Assembly (NCBI RefSeq): GCF_002798405.1
Contig: NZ_PGGV01000029.1
Coordinates: 186,001 to 250,000 of the forward strand
Reading direction: 5' to 3'
Length of the DNA: 64,000 nt
Origin: Glycomyces xiaoerkulensis
GTDB lineage: Bacteria; Actinomycetota; Actinomycetes; Mycobacteriales; Micromonosporaceae
Within the stretch, counting starts at the first letter, position 1. Each line of letters opens with the position of its first letter. Positions 10,813 through 22,848 of the stretch are shown in pieces. A program made the translations under genes and the position numbers. The notes beneath the pieces are model-generated. The model saw only the letters and a list, made by a program, of their open reading frames with translations, was not told the DNA's origin and did no database searches.

Positions 10813-11889
10813 ATGACCACCGTCGCCGACAACCGACTGGCCTCGCTGCTGGCCGAGTACGCCGACCTCGAGGCCCAGATGGGCGACCCCGAGCTGCACG
10901 CCGACCCGGCGCAGGCCAAGCGGGTCGGCCGCCGCTACGCGGAGCTGACCCCGATCGCGAAGACCGCCGCCGAGATCGAGGACGCCAAGGGCGACCTCGA
11001 GACCGCCGAGGAGCTGGCCGGGGAGGACTCCGAATTCGCCGAGGAGGCCGAGCGGCTGCGCAAGCTCGTCCCCGAGCTCGAATCCAAGCTCGGGGAGCTG
11101 ATGATCCCGCGCGACCCCGACGACTCCAAGGACGTCATCATGGAGATCAAGGCCGGCGCGGGCGGCGAGGAGTCGGGCCTGTTCGCCGACGACCTCATGC
11201 GCATGTACCAGCGCTACTTCGAGCGCCGGGGCTGGGCGGTGGAGACTCTCGAGAAGGTGCCCACCGACCTGGGCGGGATCAAGGACTCCTCGATCGCGGT
11301 GCGCACCAAAGGCACGCCCGAAGGCGGCAACGGCGTGTGGTCCCGCATGAAGTTCGAGGGCGGGGTCCACCGCGTCCAGCGCGTCCCGGTCACCGAGTCG
11401 CAGGGCCGCGTCCACACCTCGGCCGCGGCCGTGGTGGTCATGCCCGAGGCCGAAGAGGTCGACGTCGAGCTGAACATGCACGAGGTCCGGATCGACGTCT
11501 ACCGGTCGTCGGGACCGGGCGGCCAGTCGGTCAACACCACCGACTCGGCGGTCCGGCTCACCCACGAGCCGACCGGCATCGTCGTGACCTCGCAGAACGA
11601 GAAGAGCCAGCTCCAGAACAAGGAGGCCGCCCTCCGCGTCCTGCGCGCCCGCCTGTTCGCCAGGCAGCAGGAGGAGGCCGAGGCCGCCGCCGGCGAGGCC
11701 CGCCGGTCCCAGGTCCGCACCGCCGACCGGTCCGAGCGCATCCGGACCTACAACTTCCCGCAGAGCCGGATCACCGACCATCGCATCGGGTTCACCGCCT
11801 ACAACCTCGAGCAGGTCATGAACGGCGAACTCGACGAGCTGCTCGACGCGCTCGCGGCCGCTGACCGGGCCGAGCGCATGGGCACATGA
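10813..11889 (+). CDS. prfA: Peptide chain release factor 1
   Basis: Recognises UAA/UAG and triggers peptide release. The ATG at 10813 with GAAAGGA upstream gives 358 residues, the family length; an upstream in-frame extension over the terminator is unlikely. Seen: coiled-coil domain 1, the codon-reading loop with PVT in [18 protein letters not shown], and the catalytic GGQ in [15 protein letters not shown]. prmC, which methylates the GGQ glutamine, follows 28 bases later. Confidence 0.97.
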   Translation: MTTVADNRLASLLAEYADLEAQMGDPELHADPAQAKRVGRRYAELTPIAKTAAEIEDAKGDLETAEELAGEDSEFAEEAERLRKLVPELESKLGELMIPRDPDDSKDVIMEIKAGAGGEESGLFADDLMRMYQRYFERRGWAVETLEKVPTDLGGIKDSSIAVRTKGTPEGGNGVWSRMKFEGGVHRVQRVPVTESQGRVHTSAAAVVVMPEAEEVDVELNMHEVRIDVYRSSGPGGQSVNTTDSAVRLTHEPTGIVVTSQNEKSQLQNKEAALRVLRARLFARQQEEAEAAAGEARRSQVRTADRSERIRTYNFPQSRITDHRIGFTAYNLEQVMNGELDELLDALAAADRAERMGT

Positions 11890-11917
11890 GGGCCGCCCCC
11901 AGCCGGGTCCCGGGCCG

Positions 11918-12769
11918 GTGGGCCCGGTGACCGGCCCAGGCTGGCCCGAGGTCATCGCCGAGGCGGCCCGGCTCCTGGAGCGGGCCGGAGTGGCCTCCCC
12001 CCGCGTCGACGCCGAACTCCTGGCCGTCCATGTCTCAGGCCAGGCCCGTGCGGTCCTGCTCGCCGCCGACCCGCCCGACCCGGAGCGGATCGCCCGGTTC
12101 GAGGCGCTGGTCACCCGCCGCTGCGAACGCGTCCCGCTCCAGCACCTGACCGGCTCGGCGCCCTTCCGCTACGGCGAGATCGCCGTCGGACCGGGCGTGT
12201 TCGTGCCCCGACCCGAGACCGAGCTGCTGGTCGACTGGGCCCTGGAGCACCTGCCCCGAGGCGGTCTGGTCGTCGACGCCTGCTCCGGCTCGGGCGCCAT
12301 CGCCCACGCCGTCGCCACCGAACGGCCCGACTCGCTGGTGTGGGCCGTCGAGCACGACCCCGACGCCTTCGAGTGGACCGAGGCGAACCTGCACGATACC
12401 GGCGCGACCGCCGTCCTCGCCGACGCGGTCGCCGCCGCCACGCTCGCCGAGGTCGACGGCACCGTCGACCTCGTGGTCGCCAACCCGCCGTACGTGCCGT
12501 TCGACATCGAGGTCGCCCCGGAGGTCAGATTCGACCCGTCGGGCGCGGTGTACGCCGACGAGGTCGGCCTGGCGGTCATCCAGCCGCTGGCCGTGCGCGC
12601 CGCCCGCTGGCTCAGGCCCGGCGGCTGGTTCGGCTTCGAACACGACGACTCCCACCACCGGGCCGCCCCCGAGATCCTGCGAGTCTCGGGCTTCACCGAC
12701 GTGGCCGTCCACGAAGACCTGGCGGGCCGACCGCGCTTCTCAACCGGAAGGCTAGGCTTGTCGCCGTGA
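11918..12769 (+). CDS. prmC: Release factor glutamine methyltransferase
   Basis: 283 residues. It uses SAM to methylate the glutamine of the GGQ motif of release factors. It has the N-terminal helical domain, the SAM-binding VVDACSGSGAIAHAVA and the catalytic NPPY in VVANPPYVP. GTG start at 11918 (another GTG at 11927 is possible). It sits directly behind its substrate gene prfA and overlaps the next gene by 4 bases (GTGA). Confidence 0.94.
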   Translation: MGPVTGPGWPEVIAEAARLLERAGVASPRVDAELLAVHVSGQARAVLLAADPPDPERIARFEALVTRRCERVPLQHLTGSAPFRYGEIAVGPGVFVPRPETELLVDWALEHLPRGGLVVDACSGSGAIAHAVATERPDSLVWAVEHDPDAFEWTEANLHDTGATAVLADAVAAATLAEVDGTVDLVVANPPYVPFDIEVAPEVRFDPSGAVYADEVGLAVIQPLAVRAARWLRPGGWFGFEHDDSHHRAAPEILRVSGFTDVAVHEDLAGRPRFSTGRLGLSP

Positions 12770-13485
12770 GGCTGTTCAACTGCACGAAGACCAAAGACCG
12801 CACCACCGGGCTCAGGTCCGCCGCCCGGGCCGTCAACGGCGGCAAGCTCGTGGTGCTGCCCACCGACACCGTCTACGGCATCGGCTGCGACGCGTTCAGC
12901 CACGCCGGCGTCCGCGCGCTCCTGGCCGCCAAGGGGCGGGGCCGCGACATGGCCCCGCCGGTGCTCATCGGCTCCAAGCGGGCCCTCGACGGCATCGCCT
13001 CGGACCTGTCGGCGGCGTCCAAGGAGCTCATCGAGGCCTTCTGGCCCGGGGCGCTCACCGTCGTCGTGCGCTACAACCCCACCCTGACCTGGGACCTCGG
13101 CGACACCGGCGGGACGGTGGCGGTGCGGATGCCGCTGCACCCGCTCGCCCTCGAACTGCTGAAGGACACCGGCCCGATGGCGGTGTCCTCGGCCAACAAG
13201 TCCGGGCGGCCGCCGGCCGCGACCGCCGCCGAGGCCAAGGAGCAGCTCGGGGCGGACGTCACCGTCTACCTGGAGGCCGGCCCCTCCGAGGAGAACGTCC
13301 CCTCGACCATCGTCGACTGCGTGGCCGAGCCGCCGCAGGTCCTGCGCGAGGGTGCGCTGACGGTCGAGCAGATCCGCAAGATCGTTCCCGAGGTCCGCGA
13401 CTCCGACGGCTACGGCCCGGGGGAGCGGCCCGAGGACACCGAGCCCGAGGAGTTCCCCGAGGAGGAGCTGGGGGGCGAGGGATGA
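12766..13485 (+). CDS. tsaC: L-threonylcarbamoyladenylate synthase (Sua5/YciO/YrdC)
   Basis: 239 residues. It makes threonylcarbamoyl-AMP from threonine, bicarbonate and ATP for the t6A37 modification of tRNA. The family core is visible: VVLPTDTVYGIGCDAF, PVLIGSKRAL, FWPGALTVVVRY and MAVSSANKSGRPPA. The C-terminus carries a 30-residue acidic tail (ERPEDTEPEEFPEEE) that the core enzyme does not need. GTG start overlaps the prmC stop; its own stop overlaps the next ATG, so it is a coupled operon. Confidence 0.93.
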   Translation: MRLFNCTKTKDRTTGLRSAARAVNGGKLVVLPTDTVYGIGCDAFSHAGVRALLAAKGRGRDMAPPVLIGSKRALDGIASDLSAASKELIEAFWPGALTVVVRYNPTLTWDLGDTGGTVAVRMPLHPLALELLKDTGPMAVSSANKSGRPPAATAAEAKEQLGADVTVYLEAGPSEENVPSTIVDCVAEPPQVLREGALTVEQIRKIVPEVRDSDGYGPGERPEDTEPEEFPEEELGGEG

Positions 13486-14078
13486 GCCCGTCTCCCGCCG
13501 CCGCCCCCACCGGAGTGAACGCTGTGTTTTGTGTCCTGCACGTCTGCACCGGCAACATCTGCCGCTCGCCGATGTCCGAGCGCATCCTCGACGGCCTCAC
13601 CGGCGACGAGGTCTACAACCACGGCGTCGGCACCTCCGACTTCCACCAGGGCGAGTCGATGCACGCCAACTCCCGCCTCGAACTGATCGACCGCGGCTTC
13701 GAACCCGACGGCCACCGAGCCCGCCGCATCGAACGCGAGCACGTGGAGAGCTCGGACCTCATCCTGGTCGCCACCGCCGGCCACCTCGAATACATCGCCG
13801 AACGCTTCCCGGAGGCGCTCGACCGCACCTTCCCGGTCCGCCAGTTCGGGCGCATCGCCGCGGACGCGCTGCAGCGCCGCACCGCCGACCCGGCCGGCGG
13901 CGACCTCCAGACCCGCGCGAAGGCCCTGGTCGCGGAGGCCGCACAGCGGCGCGGCGAGTACCCCGAGGAGGACCTGGCCGACCCCTGGGGCCTGGGCAGG
14001 GCCAGCTACACCGACATCGCCGACCAGCTCACCGCGGCCCTCGAACCGGTCGCCGAGGCCCTCGAAGAGTCCCGGTGA
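13482..14078 (+). CDS. Low-molecular-weight protein-tyrosine phosphatase
   Basis: 198 residues. The P-loop CX5R is CTGNICR in LHVCTGNICRSPMSE, and the general acid is in ADPWGLG near the C-terminus, both diagnostic for LMW-PTPs. In actinobacteria such enzymes dephosphorylate protein tyrosine or arginine; the substrate here is unknown. The first 13 residues are a Pro/Ala-rich extension; a GTG at 13515 would give a more usual start, but ATG 13482 is coupled to tsaC by a 4-base overlap. Confidence 0.92.
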   Translation: MSPSPAAAPTGVNAVFCVLHVCTGNICRSPMSERILDGLTGDEVYNHGVGTSDFHQGESMHANSRLELIDRGFEPDGHRARRIEREHVESSDLILVATAGHLEYIAERFPEALDRTFPVRQFGRIAADALQRRTADPAGGDLQTRAKALVAEAAQRRGEYPEEDLADPWGLGRASYTDIADQLTAALEPVAEALEESR

Positions 14079-14476
14079 AGACCTCCCGCGGCTTCCTCAA
14101 ACCCTGCTTCGCCGTCTCGGGCGCCGCGCTGCTCGCCGCCGCCGCCATCGGCCTGATCCTCGACGGCGCGGACGCCGCCGCCGGAGCCGCGTCCGGCGTC
14201 GCACTCGCCGCGCTCGGCTTCGCCGGGTCGGTATGGGCCGTCATCGGCGCCGAGAAAATTGATATTCGTCTCACCCTGCCCGTGGCCTTGGTCACGTACG
14301 TGGTCAAGCTGATGCTCTTCGCAGCGGTCCTCGGAGTGGTGCGGTTCAGCGGATGGGAGGCGCTGTGGCCGATGGCGTTCGGCATCATCGGAGGCGCCGT
14401 CACCTGGCTGACGACCCAGGGAATCTGGCTTTATCGGGCCAAAATCCCCTATATCGAACTCGACGAGCGCGCCTGA
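14075..14476 (+). CDS. Small membrane protein, AtpI-like, ahead of ATP synthase genes
   Basis: 133 residues, GTG start coupled to the phosphatase stop (GTGA). Four predicted membrane segments (about 8-26, 32-52, 64-86, 93-113) separated by short loops, ending IPYIELDERA. Actinobacteria often have a protein of this kind before atpB, usually called a hypothetical ATP synthase I-like protein, and the context supports a role in Fo assembly or ion supply. Sequence alone does not prove it. Confidence 0.7.
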   Translation: MKTSRGFLKPCFAVSGAALLAAAAIGLILDGADAAAGAASGVALAALGFAGSVWAVIGAEKIDIRLTLPVALVTYVVKLMLFAAVLGVVRFSGWEALWPMAFGIIGGAVTWLTTQGIWLYRAKIPYIELDERA

Positions 14477-14587
14477 TCGCCTTGCGGGCGTTGTTTCATT
14501 GAGGTTGACAAACCCGCACCGGTGCTGCTCACCTGTGCGAGCCCGGCGGGCGCTTTCCGCCCAGTTCCTGTTAGAGTTCATCGCGAC

Positions 14588-14824
14588 ATGGCCGACAGGA
14601 AATCCCCGGATGATCAACCCCAGCCCGACGGCACGGAAATGGGTTGGCGTGCGCTGGGATATCTCTTGTCCGGCATCATCTTCTGGGGTGGTGCCGGTTA
14701 TCTCGTCGACCTGTGGCTCGGACTGCCCAAAGTCGGGCTGATGGTAGGGATGCTTGTCGGTGCTGCAGCGGGTATGTACCTGCTGATCAAGCAGATGTCG
14801 AAGTTATTGACCGACATTGACTGA
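14588..14824 (+). CDS. AtpZ/AtpI family protein
   Basis: 78 residues from ATG 14588 (MADRKSPDDQ). Two membrane helices: GWRALGYLLSGIIFWGGAGY and VGLMVGMLVGAAAGMYLLIK. The short two-helix form with a Gly-rich second helix is the AtpZ/AtpI type, thought to help assemble the c-ring or move Mg2+. The gap before it (14477-14587) holds a TTGACA at 14505 but no good -10, so the operon promoter is not settled. Confidence 0.8.
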   Translation: MADRKSPDDQPQPDGTEMGWRALGYLLSGIIFWGGAGYLVDLWLGLPKVGLMVGMLVGAAAGMYLLIKQMSKLLTDID

Positions 14825-14837
14825 GAGGCGTGACTCG

Positions 14838-15647
14838 GTGACCGACTCAGCCAAGGTGCTGGCCTCAGACCTCCACTTCCCCCCGGGAACGGACAGCTTC
14901 AACTTCCGGGACTGGTTCGCGGGCTTGAGCGACACCGCGCTGGCCAACGTGTTCACGACCATCACCTTCGCGGTATGGCTCACCGTCGCCATCCTCATCG
15001 TGTTCTTCCTGTGGGCCTACCGCAAGCCCCGGATCGTGCCCACCAAGCGGCAGTGGCTCGCCGAATCGGCCTACGGCTTCGTCCGAAACACGGTCTCCAT
15101 CGAGGTGCTCGGCAAGCGCCACGGAGTGCGCTTCGCCCCTTATCTGACGACCCTGTTCCTGTTCATCATCCTGATGAACTTCTGGGCCATCGTCCCGGCC
15201 GTGCAGATCTCCCCGAACTCGCACATCGCATTCCCCGCCACGCTCGGCATCCTGTCCTGGGCGATCTACAACTGGGTCGGCGTCAAGAAGCACGGCTTCC
15301 TCGGCTACCTGAAGGCGACCTGCGTGCCGCCCGGGGCGCCGGTGTTCATCTACCCCCTGCTGATCCCGATCGAGTTCCTGCAGAACCTCATCCTGCGGCC
15401 GGTCACGCTGGCCCTGCGACTGTTCGCGAACATGTTCGCCGGCCACCTCATCCTGCTGGTGTTCACCCTCGGGGGATTCGTCCTGCTCCAGTCGGACAAC
15501 CTGCTCATCCAGAGCGTCTCGGTCGTGTCCTGGGCCTTCGCCATCGCGATGACCTTCTTCGAGCTCATCGTCATCGCCCTGCAGGCCTACGTCTTCACCC
15601 TGCTGACGGCCCTCTACATCCAGGGATCCCTCGCGGACGAGCACTGA
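14838..15647 (+). CDS. atpB: ATP synthase Fo subunit a
   Basis: 269 residues from GTG 14838, which has GAGAGG at good distance; a TTG at 14817 would overlap the upstream gene. Five to six membrane helices. The essential proton-channel arginine lies in LALRLFANMFAGH, and FELIVIALQAYVFTLLTALY is the conserved last helix. Confidence 0.96.
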   Translation: MTDSAKVLASDLHFPPGTDSFNFRDWFAGLSDTALANVFTTITFAVWLTVAILIVFFLWAYRKPRIVPTKRQWLAESAYGFVRNTVSIEVLGKRHGVRFAPYLTTLFLFIILMNFWAIVPAVQISPNSHIAFPATLGILSWAIYNWVGVKKHGFLGYLKATCVPPGAPVFIYPLLIPIEFLQNLILRPVTLALRLFANMFAGHLILLVFTLGGFVLLQSDNLLIQSVSVVSWAFAIAMTFFELIVIALQAYVFTLLTALYIQGSLADEH

Positions 15648-15735
15648 GGGCTCGCACCGCCCCTACGTGAAGTTTTCGAATTGAACAAATCGTGCGCGTG
15701 ACGGTCACGCCACGCTGACACCTAGGAGAAAAGCC

Positions 15736-15945
15736 ATGGAAGGCAGCGTCAACGTCATCGGTTACGGCCTCGCCGCGATCGGCCCCGGTATCGGTGTTGC
15801 CCTCGTCTTCGCCGCGTGGATCACCGCCACGGCCCGGCAGCCCGAGTCGGCCGGCATCACCCGCCCGATGCTGTTCATGGGCTTCGCGCTGGTCGAGGTT
15901 CTGGCCCTGTTCGGCCTGGTTCTCGCCTTCGTCCTGCCCGTATAG
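15736..15945 (+). CDS. atpE: ATP synthase Fo subunit c
   Basis: 69 residues forming a helical hairpin. Helix 1 has the Gly-rich YGLAAIGPGIGVAL, the polar loop is TARQPE, and the proton-carrying glutamate of helix 2 is in ALVEVLALFG. An SD (AGGAGAAA) precedes ATG 15736. It builds the rotor ring. Confidence 0.97.
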   Translation: MEGSVNVIGYGLAAIGPGIGVALVFAAWITATARQPESAGITRPMLFMGFALVEVLALFGLVLAFVLPV

Positions 15946-15967
15946 CCGAACCTTAAACGGAGCGATC

Positions 15968-16507
15968 ATGATTCACGCCGCCGAAGGAGGGGCCGGGATC
16001 CTCATCCCGGTCTGGCAAGAGATCGTCGTAGGGGCGATCGCCTTCGGTCTGCTGTGCTACGTGCTGATGAAGTTCGTCTTCCCCCGTATGGAGAAGACGT
16101 TCGAGGCACGGGTAGACGCGATCGAAGGAGGGATCGAGCGGGCCGAGCGGGCTCAAGAGGACGCCGACCGCACCCTCGAGGAGTACCGCCGCAAGCTCGC
16201 CGGCGCCCAGGAAGAGGCCGCGGCCATCCGCGACGAGGCCCGTGCCGACGCCGTCGCCGCCAAGGAGGAGATCCTGACCGGCGCCCGCGAAGAGGCCAAC
16301 CGCATCATCGCGGCCGGACACGCCCAAGTCGAGGCCTCCCGCCAGCAGCTCGTCCGCGAGCTGCGCAGCGAGGTCGGCAACCTGGCCGTGGACCTGGCCG
16401 GGAAGATCATCTCCCAGCGGCTGGCCGACGACGACTCCGTGGAGCGCACCGTCGACCAGTTCCTCGCCGAGATGAGCGATGAGCCCGAAGCGAGCGGAGC
16501 GCGCTGA
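15968..16507 (+). CDS. atpF: ATP synthase Fo subunit b
   Basis: 179 residues. One N-terminal membrane helix (about 12-33) and then a long charged coiled coil (ERAERAQEDADRTLEEYRRK onward), the peripheral stalk. ATG 15968 follows ACGGAGCG; the frame is open further upstream as a shadow of atpE. The stop overlaps the atpH start by one base. Confidence 0.95.
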   Translation: MIHAAEGGAGILIPVWQEIVVGAIAFGLLCYVLMKFVFPRMEKTFEARVDAIEGGIERAERAQEDADRTLEEYRRKLAGAQEEAAAIRDEARADAVAAKEEILTGAREEANRIIAAGHAQVEASRQQLVRELRSEVGNLAVDLAGKIISQRLADDDSVERTVDQFLAEMSDEPEASGAR

Positions 16508-17328
16508 TGTCGACGACTGGACGCGAAAGCATCGAGGCCGGCCGCGCCACCCTGGAGGCGTTCGCCGCCGGGGCCGGGGCCGAGCAGCTCACCGAGTGCG
16601 GCGAGCAGCTGCTGGAAGTGACGCGGTTCCTCGTCGACCAGCCTCGGCTGCGTCGCGCCCTGTCCGACCCCGCCCGTGAGGCGGACGACCGGGAGGGCCT
16701 GGCCCGGCGACTGCTCGCCGACCAGGTCGGCGAGGCCGCGGCCGACATCGCGGCCACGCTGGTGCGAGGCCGCTGGGGCACGCCCGCCGAACTCGTCGAC
16801 GGATGCGAGCAGCTCGCCGTGGCGTCGCTGCTGTCCGCCGGCTCCAAGCAGGGCGCGCTGGCCGACATCGAGGACCAACTGTTCCGATTCGGGCGCCTGG
16901 TTGACGGTGATGCCGAACTGTCGTCAGTATTGGATGCGACCGGATCCGACCCGCGGGGCCGGGCCGTCCTGGTCGAGCGCCTGCTCGACGGCAAGGCCGA
17001 ACCGGTGATGATCGAGTTGGCGGCCGCCGCGTGCTACGGCATCGGCGGACGCAGCTTCCACGCTTCGCTGGACCACCTGGTCGAGGCCGCCGCTGCGGCC
17101 CGCGATGAGGCAGTGGCCTACGTCACCGTGGCGGTGCCGCTCGACGAGCCCGGGGAGCGCAAGCTCGCCGCCAAGCTCAGTCTCATCTACGACCGCCCGG
17201 TCGGAGTGAAGGCCACCGTCGATCCGGAGATCGTCGGCGGCATCCGGGTCCAGGTCGGATCGGACCTGTGGGACGGCACCGTCTCCCGCCGCCTCGACGA
17301 GGCCCGCCAAGCTTTGGCCGGACGCTGA
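16507..17328 (+). CDS. atpH: ATP synthase F1 subunit delta
   Basis: 273 residues, the long delta form usual in actinobacteria. The C-terminal third carries the OSCP/delta signature (YVTVAVPLDEPGERKLAAKL, then VDPEIVGGIRVQVGSDLWDG). It joins the b stalk to the top of F1. Confidence 0.95.
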   Translation: MSTTGRESIEAGRATLEAFAAGAGAEQLTECGEQLLEVTRFLVDQPRLRRALSDPAREADDREGLARRLLADQVGEAAADIAATLVRGRWGTPAELVDGCEQLAVASLLSAGSKQGALADIEDQLFRFGRLVDGDAELSSVLDATGSDPRGRAVLVERLLDGKAEPVMIELAAAACYGIGGRSFHASLDHLVEAAAAARDEAVAYVTVAVPLDEPGERKLAAKLSLIYDRPVGVKATVDPEIVGGIRVQVGSDLWDGTVSRRLDEARQALAGR

Positions 17329-17373
17329 GATCCAGCCGGTAACTGAGAAGAAAGAATTGAGGGATACGTTCAG

Positions 17374-19008
17374 ATGGCTGAATTGACCATCTCCTCCGAT
17401 GAGATCCGTAGCGCGCTCGACGACTACGTCTCGTCGTACCGGCCGGACGTCTCGCGCGAAGAGGTCGGTACCGTCACCCGCGCCGGCGACGGCATCGCCT
17501 TCGTCGAGGGCCTGCCCTCGACCATGGCCAACGAGCTGCTCGAATTCGAGGGCGGCGTGATGGGCCTGGCCCTGAACCTCGACGTCCGCGAGATCGGCGC
17601 CGTCCTCCTGGGCGACCCGGTCAAGGTCGCCGAGGGCCAGACGGTCAAGCGCACCGGCAGGGTCCTCTCCGTGCCGGTGGGCGACAAGTTCCTCGGCCGC
17701 GTGGTGGACGCACTGGGCAACCCCATCGACGACCTGGGCGAGATCGAGGCCGAGGAAAGCCGCGAGCTCGAGCTCCAGGCCCCCGACGTCATGAGCCGCC
17801 AGCCGGTCGAAGAGCCGGTCGAGACCGGCATCAAGGCCATCGACTCGATGACCGCGATCGGCCGGGGCCAGCGCCAGTTGATCATCGGCGACCGCAAGAC
17901 CGGCAAGACCCAGGTCTGCATCGACACCATCATCAACCAGCGCGCCAACTGGGAGTCCGGTGACCCGAAGAAGCAGCTTCGCTGCATCTACGTGGCCATC
18001 GGCCAGAAGGGTTCGACCGTCGCCGGCGTCAAGGCGATGCTCGAGGCCCACGGCGCGATGGAGTACACCACCATCGTCACCGCCAACGCGGACGAGCCGG
18101 CCGGTCTGAAATATCTGGCCCCCTACACCGGGTCGGCCATCGGTCAGCACTGGATGTACCAGGGCAAGCACGTCCTGATCGTCTTCGACGACCTGTCGAA
18201 GCAGGCCGAGGCCTACCGGACGGTGTCGCTGCTGCTGCGCCGCCCGCCCGGCCGCGAAGCCTTCCCCGGCGATGTGTTCTACCTGCACTCCCGCCTCCTG
18301 GAGCGCTGCGCGAAGCTGTCTGACGACATGGGCGGCGGCTCCCTCACGGGGCTGCCGATCATCGAGACCAAGGCCGGCGACATCTCGCAGTTCATCCCGA
18401 CCAACGTCATCTCGATCACCGACGGCCAGGTGTTCCTGGAGGAGGGCCTGTTCAACTCGGGCGTCCGTCCCGCGATCAACGTGGGCACGTCCGTCTCCCG
18501 TGTCGGCGGCTCGGCCCAGCCCAAGGGCATGCGGTCGGTCGCCGGTTCGCTGCGACTCGACCTGGCGCAGTACCGCGAGCTGGAGGCGTTCTCGGCCTTC
18601 GCCTCGGACCTGGACGCGGCCTCCCGGGCCCAGCTCGACCGCGGCCTCCGCATGGTCGAACTGCTCAAGCAGGGGGCGGCCGAGCCGCTCCCGATGGGCG
18701 AGGCGACCGCCTCCATCTGGGCGGGCGTCGCCGGCGAGATCGACGACATCCCGGTGGGCGAGGTCCGGCGCTTCGAGACCGAGTTCCTCTCCTACCTGCG
18801 GTCCAACCACGCCGACGTCATCGCCACGCTCGGCGAGGGCAAGACCAAGGTCGAAGGCGACATCGAGCAGTCCCTCAAGAGCGCGATCGCCAAGTTCAAG
18901 CGGATGTTCAAGGCCGCGGCCGACGACGTCCACGTGAGCGACGAGGCGGAGGACGCGCTCGAGGGCGAGGTCGACGTCGAGACCGTCAAACGCGTCAAGA
19001 AGGGTTAG
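17374..19008 (+). CDS. atpA: ATP synthase F1 subunit alpha
   Basis: 544 residues. Walker A is [14 protein letters not shown], the regulatory non-catalytic site; the ATPase alpha/beta signature is [17 protein letters not shown]. The C-terminal 35 residues are an acidic extension ([19 protein letters not shown]) common in actinobacterial alpha subunits. In mycobacteria such an extension suppresses ATP hydrolysis; a similar role here is an inference. Confidence 0.97.
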   Translation: MAELTISSDEIRSALDDYVSSYRPDVSREEVGTVTRAGDGIAFVEGLPSTMANELLEFEGGVMGLALNLDVREIGAVLLGDPVKVAEGQTVKRTGRVLSVPVGDKFLGRVVDALGNPIDDLGEIEAEESRELELQAPDVMSRQPVEEPVETGIKAIDSMTAIGRGQRQLIIGDRKTGKTQVCIDTIINQRANWESGDPKKQLRCIYVAIGQKGSTVAGVKAMLEAHGAMEYTTIVTANADEPAGLKYLAPYTGSAIGQHWMYQGKHVLIVFDDLSKQAEAYRTVSLLLRRPPGREAFPGDVFYLHSRLLERCAKLSDDMGGGSLTGLPIIETKAGDISQFIPTNVISITDGQVFLEEGLFNSGVRPAINVGTSVSRVGGSAQPKGMRSVAGSLRLDLAQYRELEAFSAFASDLDAASRAQLDRGLRMVELLKQGAAEPLPMGEATASIWAGVAGEIDDIPVGEVRRFETEFLSYLRSNHADVIATLGEGKTKVEGDIEQSLKSAIAKFKRMFKAAADDVHVSDEAEDALEGEVDVETVKRVKKG

Positions 19009-19010
19009 CC

Positions 19011-21379
<2,369 letters not shown>

Positions 21380-21398
21380 CCCTCGCGGAGCGAGCGTT

Positions 21399-21431
21399 CC
21401 GGCCCCCGGACCCCGACGGTCCGGGGGCCGG
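21399..21431 (+). terminator. Strong terminator hairpin directly after atpD
   Basis: Perfect 14-bp G+C stem (CCGGCCCCCGGACC / GGTCCGGGGGCCGG) with a 5-base loop, without U-tract. It closes the ATP synthase operon at the point where atpC would be expected. Confidence 0.8.
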
Positions 21432-21503
21432 CTTGGCTCCGGGGCACTCCGGTCCGGCCGCGGCCTCCGTGTTCACCTGGTGTTTTCCTGCTAGCCTCGG
21501 CTG

Positions 21504-22682
21504 ATGCGCGACCACCTTCCAAACCCCGAGGCAGGGACTCCCATCGCGCCGTTCCCGCCCGCCACCAGCGTCGTCCACGTCGGCCCGCACAAGACCGGCA
21601 CGACCGCCGTGCAGGCCTCGATGCACGCGGCCAGGGAGCGGCTCGGCGAGCACGGCGTCCGGCTGCCCAGCCCGAAGCGGAACCCCGTCGACGAGGTACG
21701 AGAAGGGGTCGGTTCCAACCCCCGGGACCCGGCCCGACCGGCCTGGTCCCGCCTGGTCGCGCAGTTCGCCGAGAACGACGACCGCGTCGACGTCGTCAGC
21801 AGCGAATTCTTCGCCGACGCCGATGACAGGGCCTGCCGGCGCGTGGTCTCGGATCTCGGTGGTCCGCAGGCCCACGTCCTGATCACGCTGCGGCCCCTGG
21901 CCAAGATCATGCCCTCCCAGTGGCAGCAGCACGTCCAGAGCGGCATGCACACCCCCTACGAGGAATGGCTGGCCGAGCTGCTGCGCCCGGACACCGACGA
22001 CCGGGCCTCCGCGATCTTCTGGCACCGGCACCGCCACGACGCCTTCGTCGAACGCTGGACCGCCGCGGCCGACCCCGAGCGGGTCACCGTCCTGGTCGTC
22101 GACGACTCGAAGCCCGAGAGGCTCCTGCGCGACTTCGAGGCGATGCTCGGCCTGCCCGAGGGGACCCTCCGCAACGAGAAGAACGCCACCAACCGGTCCC
22201 TGACCGCCGGCGAGACCGAGGCGATCCGGCGGACCGCGGCCGCCTTCGAGCAGCGCCAATGGCCCAAGGAGCTGTTCCGCGAGTACATCCGCTACGGCGT
22301 GGTGCCCCGCATCAAGACCAACCGCAAGCCCGGCCCCGGAGAGGCCAAGATCGCCACGCCCGCATGGGCGCTCGACCGGGCCGCCGAGATCGGCGCGGAG
22401 ATGGCCGACCGCATCGCCGCCTCCGGCGTGCGGGTGATCGGCGACCTCGGTGTGCTGCGCGGCGACGACATCAAGGCCGCCGAGCCCGGCGAGCCGCTGA
22501 TCGACCCGGAAGCCACCGTCCAGGCGATCGTCGCCTGCATGAACGTCGCGATGAAGCACTACGACGCCACCGCGCCGCGGCCCGAGGCCGAACCGGAGCC
22601 CGGGGGCGCCCGGGACTCCCTGCTGCGCATCGTCACCCAGCGGGCCCGAGGCCGCCTGTCGCGGAACCGAGCCAAGCGCTGA
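21504..22682 (+). CDS. PAPS-dependent sulfotransferase-like protein (1 of 3)
   Basis: 392 residues. The N-terminal VVHVGPHKTGTTAVQASM is the 5'-phosphosulfate loop of a P-loop sulfotransferase, and LITLRPLAKIMPSQWQQHVQ fits the 3'-phosphate site. Such proteins move sulfate from PAPS to a sugar or other hydroxyl. The protein ends in a basic region (RARGRLSRNRAKR), with no signal peptide, so it is probably cytosolic. ATG 21504 is the only good start. It is the first gene of the accessory locus and follows the atp terminator on the same strand, then 166 bases to the acyltransferases. The acceptor is unknown. Confidence 0.8.
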   Translation: MRDHLPNPEAGTPIAPFPPATSVVHVGPHKTGTTAVQASMHAARERLGEHGVRLPSPKRNPVDEVREGVGSNPRDPARPAWSRLVAQFAENDDRVDVVSSEFFADADDRACRRVVSDLGGPQAHVLITLRPLAKIMPSQWQQHVQSGMHTPYEEWLAELLRPDTDDRASAIFWHRHRHDAFVERWTAAADPERVTVLVVDDSKPERLLRDFEAMLGLPEGTLRNEKNATNRSLTAGETEAIRRTAAAFEQRQWPKELFREYIRYGVVPRIKTNRKPGPGEAKIATPAWALDRAAEIGAEMADRIAASGVRVIGDLGVLRGDDIKAAEPGEPLIDPEATVQAIVACMNVAMKHYDATAPRPEAEPEPGGARDSLLRIVTQRARGRLSRNRAKR

Positions 22683-22848
22683 CGGCGGCCCGGCGCCCTT
22701 CCTCGATTCGGTGGGGCCGCATCCGAACGATCGGCGAACGAGCCGCGAAACGTCCGTTAAATGCCAAGTTCGTAGTGGATCCCGCTCGTAAAATCTCGCG
22801 GGTGAAGGATGCGCTTCGATATCCGCCACGAGCACATCCGGGAGACCT

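Noticed and set aside
14505-14510. TTGACA before the AtpZ gene as the atp promoter
   Set aside because: No acceptable -10 at 16-19 bases; TAGAGT at 14572 is too far away.
21380-21503. Remnant of atpC between atpD and the sulfotransferase
   Set aside because: Read in all frames, the 124 bases contain only the hairpin and give no epsilon-like sequence.
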